This document shows positions 14,515 through 23,380 of a DNA stretch of 23,571 bases, piece by piece (position 1 is the first letter of the stretch; each line of letters starts with the position of its first letter). The DNA comes from a virus, in the IMG/VR virus record IMGVR_UViG_3300019265_000227, positions 1 to 23,571 of that record. One strand, 5' to 3'. The notes beneath the pieces are model-generated. The model was not told where the DNA came from and searched no databases. It was given only the letters and a program-made list of their open reading frames with translations. A program made the translations under genes and the position numbers.

Positions 14515-16265
14515 TGGCAACCGTTATCGATAGCTTGCTAGTGACACTTGGACTCGACGCCTCTGGGTTATCTAGGGGCAAGGAAGAGTCCAAGCACTCG
14601 CTTGACGAGCTGCGGGTCAAAGTTGACGAAGTGGGAAAGCATCTGAGCTCATTGAAAGCTCAGTCAATGGCTACAGCGGCTGACGTAAAAAACGGTGTCC
14701 CAGAGGCGGCCACATCATACCATAAATTGCAATCCGAAATTAGCAAAGTCACTGAAGAAGAACGCAAACTTCAAGGGCAAATCAAACACGTCACCGCTGA
14801 ATTTGCCGAGCAAGGTAATAAAGTCAAAGAAGTTTTCAGCGAGTCCAAAAAAGTCCTAATGGAATTGGTCGGACTCGCCGGCCTTGGCCTAGCTGTGGGC
14901 AAATTTGTCGGGTTCATCGAGAAGACCACGGAAGCGGCTGTGGTTGTTTCTCGTCTATCCAAAGAAGCCCACATCGGAGTTGAAGAAGTTCAAGCATGGC
15001 AAAGCGTCGTCGCTAAATTTGGAGGATCCGCAGAAGGCGTTGCCAGCTCTATTGAGCATCTGGGAATGCGGATGTCGATGCTTGGCACCAAGCTGCACGG
15101 CGCTAAAAGGGTGACGATGGCTTTGGCTCAAATCGGGATTAGTGAGATTCAGGTCAAAGGCAAGGAAACTGGGCAGGTCTTAGAGATAATTTCGGATAAA
15201 CTGAAGGGCATGGAGTTTTACAAAGCTCGCAAAATGACGTCCCTGCTTGGCATTGACGACCCTGGGTTGATCAGGGCTATGGTGCAAGGGGGTGACGAGC
15301 TACAGAAGGCGCTATCGAGTGCAAAAAAGAACGCCTTGAATGAAGAAGACATCGAGGCAATGCATCGCTACCACGAGTCTCAGATTGCGATAAGCAAATC
15401 GTTTAGCAACATCAAGAAGCATGTAGTTGCTGATTTGATGCCAGCTTTGGAGTTGCTCACAAAGCTAGTTGAAAAAGGCGCTAAATTTTTAAAGGACAAC
15501 CGAAAAACAATCGAAGCGGGCATACTCGCAATCGGAGCTGTCACCCTGTGGCTAGGTCGAGCTACACTCGCCACCGGAATCAAAATGGCTTCGGGTTGGT
15601 TGATTGCTCAGGCTCCGCTGATCCCATACTATCTAGCAATAGCTGCAATAGTGACAATACTCACATATCTAATTGTAAAATTCCGAGAATGGCGAGAAGG
15701 CGGAGAGTCCGCGTTTAGCCCACTTTTTGCCTACTTGCAGCAAGGCTTCACTCAGTTGATGGGTATGGTTGAGGATGTAGGCGCCATCTTCAAGGACGTG
15801 TGGGATTTCATTGTTGGCGTCGTCACAGGTGACGACGATAAAATCCTAAAAGCGCTCGGCAATTTGTGGGAACATGTGGTGGACCTGCTTGATATAGCTG
15901 TCGGCTGGATGGAATACCGTTTTTGGGTCCTATACTACACAATTGAAAAAATCATCAAGAAAATTCCAGGCATGATGAAAGAAAATTTGACGAAAGGCTT
16001 GGGCGATGTCTTCGGAAACCTACTTCGTAATCCACTACTCCGCTTCAACCCTGTCACTGGTCCAGTAATGGGTACGATTGGCGCGACCAGATCACTCATG
16101 AAAGGCGCTTCAAACGAGGGTGGGCCAACTAGTGTAGATAACAGTAAAACCGCCACAACAACGATCAACGGACCCGTCACAATTCAAACTCAAGCCACAA
16201 ATGCGCCCGATCTAGCCAAAGATCTGTCCTGGGGAACGTTCCAGATAGCCGGGGGGTTCAATTAA
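14514..16265 (+). CDS. Tail tape measure protein
   Basis: This encodes 583 residues. It sets tail length and is later ejected; at about 0.15 nm per residue it predicts a tail of roughly 85-90 nm. The N-terminal MATVIDSLLVTLGLDASGLS is the usual tape measure opening. A helical, coiled-coil-like region covers residues ~25-110, followed by hydrophobic segments at ~114-135 and ~335-390 (AGILAIGAVTLWLG, IPYYLAIAAIVTILTYLIV), which may cross the inner membrane on ejection. The C-terminus has a T/N/Q-rich stretch (SKTATTTINGPVTIQT). ATG 14514 overlaps the T-part stop by one base, and its stop overlaps the next ATG by one base. Confidence 0.9.
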   Translation: MATVIDSLLVTLGLDASGLSRGKEESKHSLDELRVKVDEVGKHLSSLKAQSMATAADVKNGVPEAATSYHKLQSEISKVTEEERKLQGQIKHVTAEFAEQGNKVKEVFSESKKVLMELVGLAGLGLAVGKFVGFIEKTTEAAVVVSRLSKEAHIGVEEVQAWQSVVAKFGGSAEGVASSIEHLGMRMSMLGTKLHGAKRVTMALAQIGISEIQVKGKETGQVLEIISDKLKGMEFYKARKMTSLLGIDDPGLIRAMVQGGDELQKALSSAKKNALNEEDIEAMHRYHESQIAISKSFSNIKKHVVADLMPALELLTKLVEKGAKFLKDNRKTIEAGILAIGAVTLWLGRATLATGIKMASGWLIAQAPLIPYYLAIAAIVTILTYLIVKFREWREGGESAFSPLFAYLQQGFTQLMGMVEDVGAIFKDVWDFIVGVVTGDDDKILKALGNLWEHVVDLLDIAVGWMEYRFWVLYYTIEKIIKKIPGMMKENLTKGLGDVFGNLLRNPLLRFNPVTGPVMGTIGATRSLMKGASNEGGPTSVDNSKTATTTINGPVTIQTQATNAPDLAKDLSWGTFQIAGGFN

Positions 16266-16810
16266 TGCAAAGTTTAGAATGGGGTATTTATGATCTAAAT
16301 GGGAATCTAGTCTTCAATGCGGACTCAATCTCGGAAGTCAAGTATGCTGTGAAGACCAAGGTGTCAAATTTCCCTGTCGAGAAAGGGACATTTGCTACCT
16401 ACAACAAAGTCCAGGAACCCGACTCAGTCAAACTCAAACTTCTGGCCAGCGGTGCAGCAAAAGTATCCCCACTGATCGCAAAGCTCAAGCAAGAGACCGT
16501 TTCACCGAACTTGTATAATATCGTTACGCCATTAAACATATACGCGAACATGACGTTGGAAAACTTCAACTACTCGCAAACTTCAACAAAAGGTCTTGAG
16601 CTTCTATCAATTGATGCGAGCTTCCTGGAGGTTCGAGAAGTTAACCCAACGTTCACAAATGTCAAGATCCCGGCTCCTAAAAAAGCAACCGCAAAGTCTA
16701 AAGAGACTGAGGGCAAGAAGCAAACAAGTAACCCTAGGAAGACTGAATTACTCAAGGGGACTCTTAAAAATGCTGACGCAGCCGCTCATCGGCTCGTTTA
16801 TGGTGATTGA
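16265..16810 (+). CDS. Baseplate Dit-like protein
   Basis: This encodes 181 residues. The core WGIYDLNGNLVFNADSISEV, FPVEKGTFATYNKVQEPDSV, KLKLLASGAAK, then NLYNIVTPLNIYANMTLENF and LLSIDASFLEVREVN is the Dit-like fold pattern ('PVExGxxxxYxKVxxPxxVxLxL...YxVxTPxxxYxNxTL...fxEvR'), as in short myovirus baseplates. It would form the first ring below the tube. The last ~45 residues (KKATAKSKETEGKKQTSNPR) are a basic, disordered tail. It lies directly after the tape measure, the typical place. The ATG overlaps the upstream stop by one base. Confidence 0.75.
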   Translation: MQSLEWGIYDLNGNLVFNADSISEVKYAVKTKVSNFPVEKGTFATYNKVQEPDSVKLKLLASGAAKVSPLIAKLKQETVSPNLYNIVTPLNIYANMTLENFNYSQTSTKGLELLSIDASFLEVREVNPTFTNVKIPAPKKATAKSKETEGKKQTSNPRKTELLKGTLKNADAAAHRLVYGD

Positions 16811-17130
16811 TGATATATTGTGATTTGGCTATTAACGGTGTTCCCACATGGGTGGGGGTGCCATGTTTAACCAACGTGTTGATTGGTAGTCAGCCGTATC
16901 TACCTTTTCGCGGCCTACTGATATTCAATTGCACATATGGGATGACAGATCCAGATTACACAGGATTCGGGGATGATGGGCGGTTCGAACTATTGTTTAC
17001 TCCGGATGCTGAAAATTGGGAGACGATTCCACTCAAGGCTATCCCATCGCAACAGTTTGACATCGACCTCAATGGACAAAACTGCACGCTATCTATCTAT
17101 CAGAAAGACTCGTTTGACATAGGTGCCTGA
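16810..17130 (+). CDS. Baseplate plug protein, Pam3 gp18-like (DUF6983)
   Basis: This encodes 106 residues from ATG 16810, which overlaps the previous TGA by one base; TTG 16807 would also be in frame but adds one residue. The Y-L-P-F-R-G-L-L-I-F segment, MTDPDYTGFGDDGRFELLF, and TIPLKAIPSQQFDIDLNGQN followed by CTLSIYQK match the baseplate plug family found in the short contractile phage Pam3. The plug closes the central channel of the baseplate hub before contraction. It lies between the Dit-like and hub genes, as in relatives. Confidence 0.7.
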   Translation: MIYCDLAINGVPTWVGVPCLTNVLIGSQPYLPFRGLLIFNCTYGMTDPDYTGFGDDGRFELLFTPDAENWETIPLKAIPSQQFDIDLNGQNCTLSIYQKDSFDIGA

Positions 17131-17996
17131 TGGCCGGTTCGTTCACCAAAAAGCGTATACAAGTCAACATTTCGTTGGCAAGCGGCACATTTGATGGATC
17201 GAACAATACGATCCAGTTGCAGGGTTTGCGTGTCGAGTGCCATGTTAAAAAGGGCGGGCATCCAAGCAAAAATGAATGCAAGCTCAAGGTATACGGCCTA
17301 TCGGACGCAGACATGAACAAGCTCACCACCATGCCATCCAAAGACAAGAACGCGCTAGTAGTGCACAAGTCGATAGTGCAAGTGCTGGCCGGAGACAGTG
17401 ATGGCATGGCTGTGGTTTTCTCGGGCAACATTGTTTCGGCATTCGCTGCCTATCAGTCCCCACCCAACCTGGCGTTTGAGGTCACAGCGATGGAGGGTTA
17501 TTACCCATCTATTGCACCCAGCAAACCAAAGTCTTTTAAAGGTGTGACGCAGGTCAGCACTATTCTGAAAACCCTTGCCGGCGAGATGGGTTATAGTTAC
17601 GAGGATGGCGGAGTGGATGCCACACTCAACAGCCCCATTCTGGAGGGTAGTGCGTGGGCGCAGGCGTCTGAGGTAGCAGACAGCTGCGATTTGGAGTTTG
17701 GCGCAGATGACGGAGTTATGTTCGCGGCACCTCGACACGGGGTCCGTTCCGGGTATGTGCCTCTGATTTCCCCAGACAGTGGATTGAGGGAGTATCCTGT
17801 GTTTGATAAGGAAGGGTTGAGATTCTCATGTCTCTATAACCCAGCTTTGAGACTAGGGGGCGCCGTGTCAGTCAAATCAGCGGTTAAAGTCGCATGCGGG
17901 ACGTGGCGCATCCATGGTCTAGACCATCAGTTGGAGTCAGAAAATCCCAATGGCAAATGGTTTTCAGATGTTCGCGCCACTTGGATCGGCTCATGA
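17130..17996 (+). CDS. Baseplate hub protein
   Basis: This encodes 288 residues. The N-terminus (FTKKRIQVNISLASGTFDGS, then LQGLRVECHVKKGG) and ECKLKVYGLSDADMNKLTTM, then LAFEVTAMEGYYPSIAPSKP and a C-terminal ACGTWRIHGLDHQLESENPNG are the order of small hub (gp27-like) proteins of this myovirus group ('xxGxWxVxxLxHxLexxxPxGxWxT'). The hub connects the tube to the spike and may carry cleft residues; no lysozyme or M23 motif is visible. It overlaps the spike gene by ATGA (17993-17996). Confidence 0.75.
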   Translation: MAGSFTKKRIQVNISLASGTFDGSNNTIQLQGLRVECHVKKGGHPSKNECKLKVYGLSDADMNKLTTMPSKDKNALVVHKSIVQVLAGDSDGMAVVFSGNIVSAFAAYQSPPNLAFEVTAMEGYYPSIAPSKPKSFKGVTQVSTILKTLAGEMGYSYEDGGVDATLNSPILEGSAWAQASEVADSCDLEFGADDGVMFAAPRHGVRSGYVPLISPDSGLREYPVFDKEGLRFSCLYNPALRLGGAVSVKSAVKVACGTWRIHGLDHQLESENPNGKWFSDVRATWIGS

Positions 17997-18658
17997 GCGA
18001 CGCGGTTTATTCCAAGCGCAAAGTTTCAACCGAGAACACTGGATTTAACCAGCTGTCGTTTGTTGTCAAACAACACCTCAACAAGATGCGAACAGCAACT
18101 TTAGTCAAAGTTGTGGGCGTCACGCCTAACGGTGACGGCACGGGCTTTTTGGATGTCCTACCCCTGGTCAATTCTGTGGGCAGTGATGGAGCGATTATCG
18201 AGAATGTGCCGATTTATGACGTGCCTTATTTACGACTCTCTGGCGGTCCGAATGTCGTGATTTGTGACCCCGCCGTTGGTGATGTTGGTTTTTGTGTGTT
18301 TGCTGACTCAGATGTTTCAAGTGTTATGGGCCAAATTGGACCAGCCACAGCGCCATCAGAGCGCAAATTCTCGCCGTCCGACGCACTCTATGTGGGCACA
18401 TGTCTACCTGTCACAGCGCCACAACGATACATCAAAATCAGTGACGCCGGTGTTCAGATTTTCGCACCCGAAGACATGGCCATCAACGCTCCTGCGATTG
18501 CGACCGATGCAGCTCTGAAAATTGCCGGCAAACAGGTGGTTGGTGCGCAGCAATCCGCTGTGAGTTTTACTGCCGGTGGGCCCAACCCAGATCCGAACTC
18601 TCAATCGGCGATCCAAGGAATCATCAATGTATTGAAAGCACACGGGTTGACGGCATGA
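17993..18658 (+). CDS. Baseplate spike protein, gp138 N-terminal domain type
   Basis: This encodes 221 residues from ATG 17993, inside the hub stop (ATGA). TATLVKVVGVTPNGDGTGFL, then DVLPLVNSVGSDG and VPIYDVPYLRLSGGPNVV, ICDPAVGDVGFCVFADSDVS are the OB-fold of the gp138/gpV family ('VxVxxPxxxxxxPxxxxxGxxxxxPPVxxGDxGxxxFxxxDxSxW'). Later residues (RYIKISDAGVQIFAPEDMAI) are the start of the beta-helical spike with alternating I/V. The C-terminus ends short and lacks an HxH iron-binding tip, so the tip could come from another protein. The spike pierces the outer membrane on contraction. Confidence 0.82.
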   Translation: MSDAVYSKRKVSTENTGFNQLSFVVKQHLNKMRTATLVKVVGVTPNGDGTGFLDVLPLVNSVGSDGAIIENVPIYDVPYLRLSGGPNVVICDPAVGDVGFCVFADSDVSSVMGQIGPATAPSERKFSPSDALYVGTCLPVTAPQRYIKISDAGVQIFAPEDMAINAPAIATDAALKIAGKQVVGAQQSAVSFTAGGPNPDPNSQSAIQGIINVLKAHGLTA

Positions 18659-19002
18659 ACACACTAAAACTTGACATCAATTGGGATCTAACTCTGGACT
18701 CGTCCAGAAACATAGCCGTCCTAACTGGCGGGGCAGCACTTGCTCAGGATGTTGCATCCGCCATCTCACTGTTTTCAGGCGAGCTATACTATAACACAAG
18801 CCAGGGAGTGCCATGGTTCGGTGACGTGTTGGGGCGGTCGTATAGCAAACGTCTGATCGAGACACTCCTGGAGAGAGCGGCATTGACAGTGCCCACAGTT
18901 GTGTCTGCGCAAGCCGTTGTTTCGGGCTTCTCGGGGCGCACTGTTACTGGGGAAGTCCGGTTCATTGATAGCACGGGTGCTGAAAACGGAGTATCTTTCT
19001 AG
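18655..19002 (+). CDS. Baseplate wedge protein, gpW/gp25-like
   Basis: This encodes 115 residues. DINWDLTLDSSRNIAVLTGG, then AALAQDVASAISLFSGELYY, NTSQGVPWFGDVLGRSYSKR and the C-terminal SGRTVTGEVRFID follow the gp25 pattern ('GdIxxvxGxxxlxQxvxxxLxxxxGEwxxdxxxGvxy...vLgk'). It contains an E and a following Y in place of the W of the common EWF/EW motif. gp25 nucleates sheath assembly and joins the wedge. It starts in the ATGA shared with the spike gene; its stop TAG is followed by a 12-base gap with GGGATGAGG before the J-like gene. Confidence 0.87.
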   Translation: MNTLKLDINWDLTLDSSRNIAVLTGGAALAQDVASAISLFSGELYYNTSQGVPWFGDVLGRSYSKRLIETLLERAALTVPTVVSAQAVVSGFSGRTVTGEVRFIDSTGAENGVSF

Positions 19003-19014
19003 GGATGAGGTTGT

Positions 19015-20247
19015 ATGCCAACTAGCGTTCCATCCCCGACCCTCGGGCCAACAGGTTATTCGATCCCCAGTGACGCAGATATTCTGACAGGCGTGTTGGC
19101 CGATATCAATTCAGCATTTGGTGGCAACCTCAATACTGATTTAAGCACCCCACAAGGTCAACTTGCTACATCTATAACTGCTATAATCTCTAATTGTTAT
19201 GCTCAATTTTTGGCACTGGTGTCTCAATTCGATCCAATTTACGCACAGGGTCGCATGCAGGACGCGATAGGTGCACTGTATTCAATAACGCGATTTCCAG
19301 CGACATCAACTACTATCAGTGCTCGATGCAATGGCTCGCAGGGCACGGTCATCCCCGCAAGTATAGCACTATTGGTGGATGCCGCTGGTAACAAATATCA
19401 GACGGTGGGTGGAGTGATAACCTCGGCGGGGTATGTCGATTTGGAATTCACAAATCAGACAGCCGGAGCACTTGCGTATGAGGCACCAATCACAATCTAC
19501 CAATCGGTCGCGGGCCTGTCATCAGTGTCGAACGTCAGTTTAATCTCCACTGGGACTGATGTCGAAACCCAGCAAGCATTCGAATATCGCAGGCAGGCAC
19601 TCTTGGCGGTTAAATCCGATGGAATGATCGCATCAATGAGAGCTGCAATCCTGTCGATCGCCCCGTCATTGGCTTGCGCAATAGCCGAGAACCCCTCCGA
19701 CTCACCGGCCACAATCCGTGGTGTCTCGCTGCCAGCAAATTCGATCTATATCTCAGTGGGTGTGATTGACGGGGTGATCGATCAAGCGCTGGGATTTCAG
19801 ATATCTCAAGCAATTTATTCCAAAAAGGTGCCCGGGACGCCATACGCTGTCGCAACTGGTCCCTATTATGCAACCGATTCGACGTTACCCGATCCTAAAC
19901 CCACATACCCCGTGGGGTTTGTCGAACCAACTAAAACGTCAATCAATTTTGTAGTTAGTTTAGTTGCAGCCTCAAATCCGCCTGGGGATGCGGCGTTGTT
20001 GGTTCAACAGGCGATTCGCAAGGCGTTTACTGGGGAAGATGGTGGGTTCGTTGACGTCGCAATTGATTCCCTGATCGGCGGCACAATTTACTCAAGTCAA
20101 TTTTACCCGGCAGTCACTGCAGCTTTGCCCACAGTGGGTGTGGCTTCGATTGCAATTGGGTTATCCATTTCGCCATCTGACTATGTGCTAGAGCTGAATT
20201 TGGACCAGATTCCTGTCCTGGGCAGCATTTCAGTAGTGGCAATATGA
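19015..20247 (+). CDS. Baseplate J-like wedge protein
   Basis: This encodes 410 residues. PSDADILTGVLADINSAFGG, then LNTDLSTPQGQLATSITAII, QFDPIYAQGRMQDAIGALYS and TGTDVETQQAFEYRRQALLA are the standard landmarks of baseplate J-like (P2 gpJ / gp6-type) proteins. The C-terminus has GEDGGFVDVAIDSLIGGTIY, SSQFYPAVTAALPTVGVASI. It forms the wedge together with the gp25 and DUF2612 proteins and closes the ring around the hub. A GGGATGAGG SD lies upstream of ATG 19015. The stop overlaps the next gene by ATGA (20244-20247). Confidence 0.9.
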   Translation: MPTSVPSPTLGPTGYSIPSDADILTGVLADINSAFGGNLNTDLSTPQGQLATSITAIISNCYAQFLALVSQFDPIYAQGRMQDAIGALYSITRFPATSTTISARCNGSQGTVIPASIALLVDAAGNKYQTVGGVITSAGYVDLEFTNQTAGALAYEAPITIYQSVAGLSSVSNVSLISTGTDVETQQAFEYRRQALLAVKSDGMIASMRAAILSIAPSLACAIAENPSDSPATIRGVSLPANSIYISVGVIDGVIDQALGFQISQAIYSKKVPGTPYAVATGPYYATDSTLPDPKPTYPVGFVEPTKTSINFVVSLVAASNPPGDAALLVQQAIRKAFTGEDGGFVDVAIDSLIGGTIYSSQFYPAVTAALPTVGVASIAIGLSISPSDYVLELNLDQIPVLGSISVVAI

Positions 20248-20855
20248 TCGATCTCGCCTCGACAGTAATTGCCCAGTATTCGAATTCCCCAGTATTGTTG
20301 TCAATGTTGGGATCGATCAATTCGGCCTTGGACAGCGATGCTGAGACAGCTGATTTTTACAACAAAGTTTTCAACATCGCGACTGCCCAGGGTTACGGTC
20401 TTGATGTGTGGGGACGCATACTCAGGGTATCACGCAAACTATTGTTACCACAACTCAAGAGTCAATACTTTGGGTTTTCAGAAGCCAATGGCTGGCAACC
20501 GTGGGGGCAGGCCCAATTCTGGGATGGTTGCGGACAATATTCGATTTACACGTTGGGCGACACCGAGTATCGTAGATTATTGATGGTTAAGGCCCATAAC
20601 AACATCAGCAACTTGTCAATTGAAAACATGAATTTTGTCTTGAATGCTCTATTTGGTGACACTACAAAATGTTATGTTCAAGACAATCTAGACATGACCA
20701 TCTATTTGGTGTTCGAAACCCCATTGACGTTGATACAGGCGTCAATTCTAGTCCAATCAGATTTGTTACCTAGACCAATGGGTATCAAAAGTTACATTGT
20801 CGATGGTATCGGAACTACCCCCCTGCAAATTCAATACCGTGAGGTTATACCGTGA
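20244..20855 (+). CDS. DUF2612 baseplate protein
   Basis: This encodes 203 residues. IAQYSNSPVLLSMLGSINSA, then FYNKVFNIATAQGYGLDVWG, RILRVSR, FWDGCGQYSIYTLGDTEYRR, LLMVKAHNNISNLSIENMNF and ALFGDTTKCYVQDNLDMTIY are typical of DUF2612, a TMP_2-like wedge/fibre-attachment protein next to baseplate J in many Gram-negative myoviruses. It starts in the ATGA of the J-like gene and ends at TGA 20853-20855, overlapping the tailspike GTG by four bases (GTGA). It is likely the platform on which the tailspike sits; that role is inferred. Confidence 0.88.
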   Translation: MIDLASTVIAQYSNSPVLLSMLGSINSALDSDAETADFYNKVFNIATAQGYGLDVWGRILRVSRKLLLPQLKSQYFGFSEANGWQPWGQAQFWDGCGQYSIYTLGDTEYRRLLMVKAHNNISNLSIENMNFVLNALFGDTTKCYVQDNLDMTIYLVFETPLTLIQASILVQSDLLPRPMGIKSYIVDGIGTTPLQIQYREVIP

Positions 20856-22837
20856 CTCTATCTAATCCCGACAGCCGGTTGATTCAACTGCCGTGGCGCG
20901 GTAGAAATGGGGTGAACGCAGGCTTGTTAAATGTTGTCCCCGTGGACGCGGTGGGTAGCGGTAATTCGGCATCGTTTGCGGATGGCTTCCCTATCCAGAC
21001 GATGGTTTCACCAGATTTGGGTGGTGTTCCCCCAAGTGGAGCGGATATCAATGGGTTGCTTAACCAGTTGACGGCATTGATGTTGTGGGATAACGCTGGC
21101 GGGCAATGGCGCTACAATGCCGCGTTAGCTGCAGCTATTGGCGGTTATCCGATTGGCGCTACTCTGCAGCTGTCTGACAATGCAACGACAGTGCTTTGCA
21201 CAAGCGCGGGTAATCTTAACGACCCAAACAGCAATCTCAATGGATGGCAGCTCGTTGGCAACGCGGCCCTGATCGATTCGACGCTCGCCAACGGTGACGC
21301 CCTTGTGCGCGTATTGCAGCCGTTTACTGGGGCAATCGCCAGGACTCAGCATCAAAAGAACATTGACGCGCTCAATGCCCTGGATTTTTGCGTGGGGGAT
21401 GGTGGCACTGATGACACTGCGGCAATGCAGCATTTGCTTAACACGGGGCGAGATGTCGATCTGAGCTACGGCGTCTACAAATGCGGCGCATTGTTCATGG
21501 CAGCCGACAACCAAAAGATCTTCAGCCATAGAGGTGGCACAATTATTGCTACATCCAGCGCCATACAGCAGATAACGGTGGCTGGGGATAGTCAGCGGAT
21601 CTCTGGGATCAGGTTTAAGGGCGTCGCCACAACATCAAATCCAACGCTGTATTTCGCCATCTACACCTCTGCTACGCCAGCGACAAACATCACCATTGAC
21701 AACTGCTATTTCACGGGGACAGACGCATCACATGGCTGGAACAATGGTATAAAACTGGCAATCGACTGTCACGGTGCGATGATCTTCCACAACCGCATCG
21801 ACAGTTTGTGGGGATCAGCTGACGGTGGTTATGCCATATTGGTGTCCGACTCCGACCATTGTTTAATTCATCAAAATATCATCATCGGGGACTCTGCGAC
21901 ACAACTAAGAGGCCGTCACGGAGTCTATTTGTCTGCTGGCGCTCAATACAACTCGGTCACGAACAACTTCATATACGGGACGTATGAAGCGGGGATTACC
22001 CACTTTTCCCAAAATACACAGGACGTTTGCGACAGCAATTTGATTGCTGAGAATTATGTAATCCGGTGCTCTAGGGCTGCAAATTTTGCGGGTGGTGGCA
22101 TCACAATCGGAGGTAAATCAACAAGATGCATGTGCCTCAACAATATCGTCCTTGAAAGTCCAGCTAAGGGTATCACCCTCGACGCCACTAACTATGGCAC
22201 GAGTGTCGCTCCAATCGCGTATGGCAACGTCGTGCGTGGTAACAAGGTCTACAATTCCGGGTCGTTCGGGATCACGATGATCAATCAAGACTCATTTGTG
22301 ATCGCTGATAACGACATCCGAGACTCTAGTGTTGGATATCCTGGCACATATCCACACATTGGCTTAGACAACATTGTGGGTGGATTTGGATGTCAAAACG
22401 GTTACGTCGGAAACAATCAATGTAACGTCTCTGTAACGGCCAGAAGCTCATTTCAGTGCAACGCGGCCTATGCGGCTGTTAACATTACAGTTGTGGGCAA
22501 TAAGTTCCCTGTCTGCAACCTCACGGACATTGAGCTCAACGGATCGATCATTCCGGTCGATGGCAAACTGTGGAGCGTGACATCCTGGGCTCCTGGGACC
22601 GTCAACAATGGGGCGTCCGCAAACACAACGGTCAGTGTTCCGGGCGCTGTGCTCAACGATTTAGTTGAAGTCACGTTACGCGGTGGCGCTGGTGAAATGG
22701 TGGCCGGCCTGTTTGCGACCGGATTTGTTGCCAGCACTGGCAACGTCACGGTGACCCTCGGCAACCTATCTGGTGGCAATCTAGCAGTGGCCAACACAGT
22801 TTTGACAGTGGCAGTGAGCAAACGTCAGCAGGTGTAA
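20852..22837 (+). CDS. Tailspike / tail fibre with parallel beta-helix
   Basis: This encodes 661 residues from GTG 20852. The N-terminal ~150 residues (DINGLLNQLTALMLWDNAGG, QWRYNAALAAAIGGYPIGAT) are a conserved virion-attachment region. At ~185 the GDGGTDDTAAMQHLLNTGRD motif opens a pectate-lyase-3-like right-handed beta-helix that runs to about residue 570, with repeated I-x-x-N or N-x-I turns (CLIHQNIIIG, NVVRGNKVYNSGSFGITMIN). The last ~80 residues (APGTVNNGASANTTVSVPGA, then VTVTLGNLSG and LTVAVSKRQQV) are a trimerising C-terminal domain. Beta-helix tailspikes usually bind and often cut surface polysaccharide; no catalytic residues can be assigned by eye. It is the last gene of the operon. 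Confidence 0.88.
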   Translation: MTLSNPDSRLIQLPWRGRNGVNAGLLNVVPVDAVGSGNSASFADGFPIQTMVSPDLGGVPPSGADINGLLNQLTALMLWDNAGGQWRYNAALAAAIGGYPIGATLQLSDNATTVLCTSAGNLNDPNSNLNGWQLVGNAALIDSTLANGDALVRVLQPFTGAIARTQHQKNIDALNALDFCVGDGGTDDTAAMQHLLNTGRDVDLSYGVYKCGALFMAADNQKIFSHRGGTIIATSSAIQQITVAGDSQRISGIRFKGVATTSNPTLYFAIYTSATPATNITIDNCYFTGTDASHGWNNGIKLAIDCHGAMIFHNRIDSLWGSADGGYAILVSDSDHCLIHQNIIIGDSATQLRGRHGVYLSAGAQYNSVTNNFIYGTYEAGITHFSQNTQDVCDSNLIAENYVIRCSRAANFAGGGITIGGKSTRCMCLNNIVLESPAKGITLDATNYGTSVAPIAYGNVVRGNKVYNSGSFGITMINQDSFVIADNDIRDSSVGYPGTYPHIGLDNIVGGFGCQNGYVGNNQCNVSVTARSSFQCNAAYAAVNITVVGNKFPVCNLTDIELNGSIIPVDGKLWSVTSWAPGTVNNGASANTTVSVPGAVLNDLVEVTLRGGAGEMVAGLFATGFVASTGNVTVTLGNLSGGNLAVANTVLTVAVSKRQQV

Positions 22838-22842
22838 ACGAT

Positions 22843-22867
22843 AAAAGCCCACTTTCGCGGGCTTTTT
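22843..22867 (+). terminator. Bidirectional intrinsic terminator
   Basis: AAAAGCCC (22843-22850), an eight-base loop, then GGGCTTTT (22859-22866) and one more T form an 8-bp A/T-then-G/C stem with a T tract on both strands. It lies six bases after the tailspike stop and 17 bases downstream of the stop of the convergent minus-strand gene, so it can end transcription from both sides. Confidence 0.85.
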
Positions 22868-22883
22868 AATGCACCAAGCAGAG

Positions 22884-23189
22884 CTATTTGTGCTTCCGTG
22901 CAGCTTCACGCATCTTCACCAGATCGTCGAGCGAGTATTTGGTACTGTTGGCTAGCATCCGGCCAATTTCTTCAGGAGTGGCTTCGCGACCTTCGTTGAC
23001 AGTTTTTGCAGCGAGTGATTCCGGGCTGTTGGGATCGGCAGCAGATTTGATGGTTTCAGCCGCTTCAGTCTGATGGATCTGCTCAACTTGCAGCGCCATG
23101 ATCCCGCGAACTACACAATAAGCACCACCAGAGAAGCCGATGAGCAAGCTAGCTGTTGCAACAAGAATGAACTGGGTTGTGGTCTTCAT
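22884..23189 (-). CDS. Small membrane-anchored protein, unknown
   Basis: This encodes 101 residues. A single hydrophobic segment at residues ~7-29 (FILVATASLLIGFSGGAYCV) is a signal anchor or uncleaved signal; Cys25 is not in a convincing lipobox. The remainder is charged and helical (PESLAAKTVNEGREATPEEI, SLDDLVKMREAARKHK). An AGGA lies about five bases before ATG 23189, and the ATG overlaps the upstream gene's stop by four bases (ATGA). The shape (N-anchor plus a helical soluble domain) fits an inner-membrane spanin- or superinfection-type accessory protein, but no family is recognised and the coiled coil is short for a spanin. Confidence 0.7.
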   Translation of the reverse strand: MKTTTQFILVATASLLIGFSGGAYCVVRGIMALQVEQIHQTEAAETIKSAADPNSPESLAAKTVNEGREATPEEIGRMLANSTKYSLDDLVKMREAARKHK

Positions 23190-23380
23190 TTAGTCCTCGC
23201 AGCCATAAAGGCTTTATGCAGCGATTTTACTTTCTTGGTGGTCGCATTTGGGATCACACCATTGTATTTGCTATAATCAAACGGCTCGTTCGAACTCATA
23301 TCGCAATTGAACCCACTCCTTGAAAGAAGCAAGACAATTGCCTCTCTTGATAGACTCGTAGGCTTATCAAAGAGCATCAT
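23186..23380 (-). CDS. Small hypothetical protein in coupled operon
   Basis: This encodes 64 residues from ATG 23380 (a second ATG follows directly). MMLFDKPTSLSREAIVLLLS opens it, then FNCDMSSNEPFDYSKYNG and a basic end (TTKKVKSLHKAFMAARTK). No membrane segment, signal peptide or known motif is visible. There is no clear SD; the ATG overlaps the stop of the upstream repeat-protein gene by four bases (ATGA, 23377-23380) and its own stop overlaps the next gene likewise, so translation is probably coupled through the operon. Function unknown. Confidence 0.6.
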   Translation of the reverse strand: MMLFDKPTSLSREAIVLLLSRSGFNCDMSSNEPFDYSKYNGVIPNATTKKVKSLHKAFMAARTK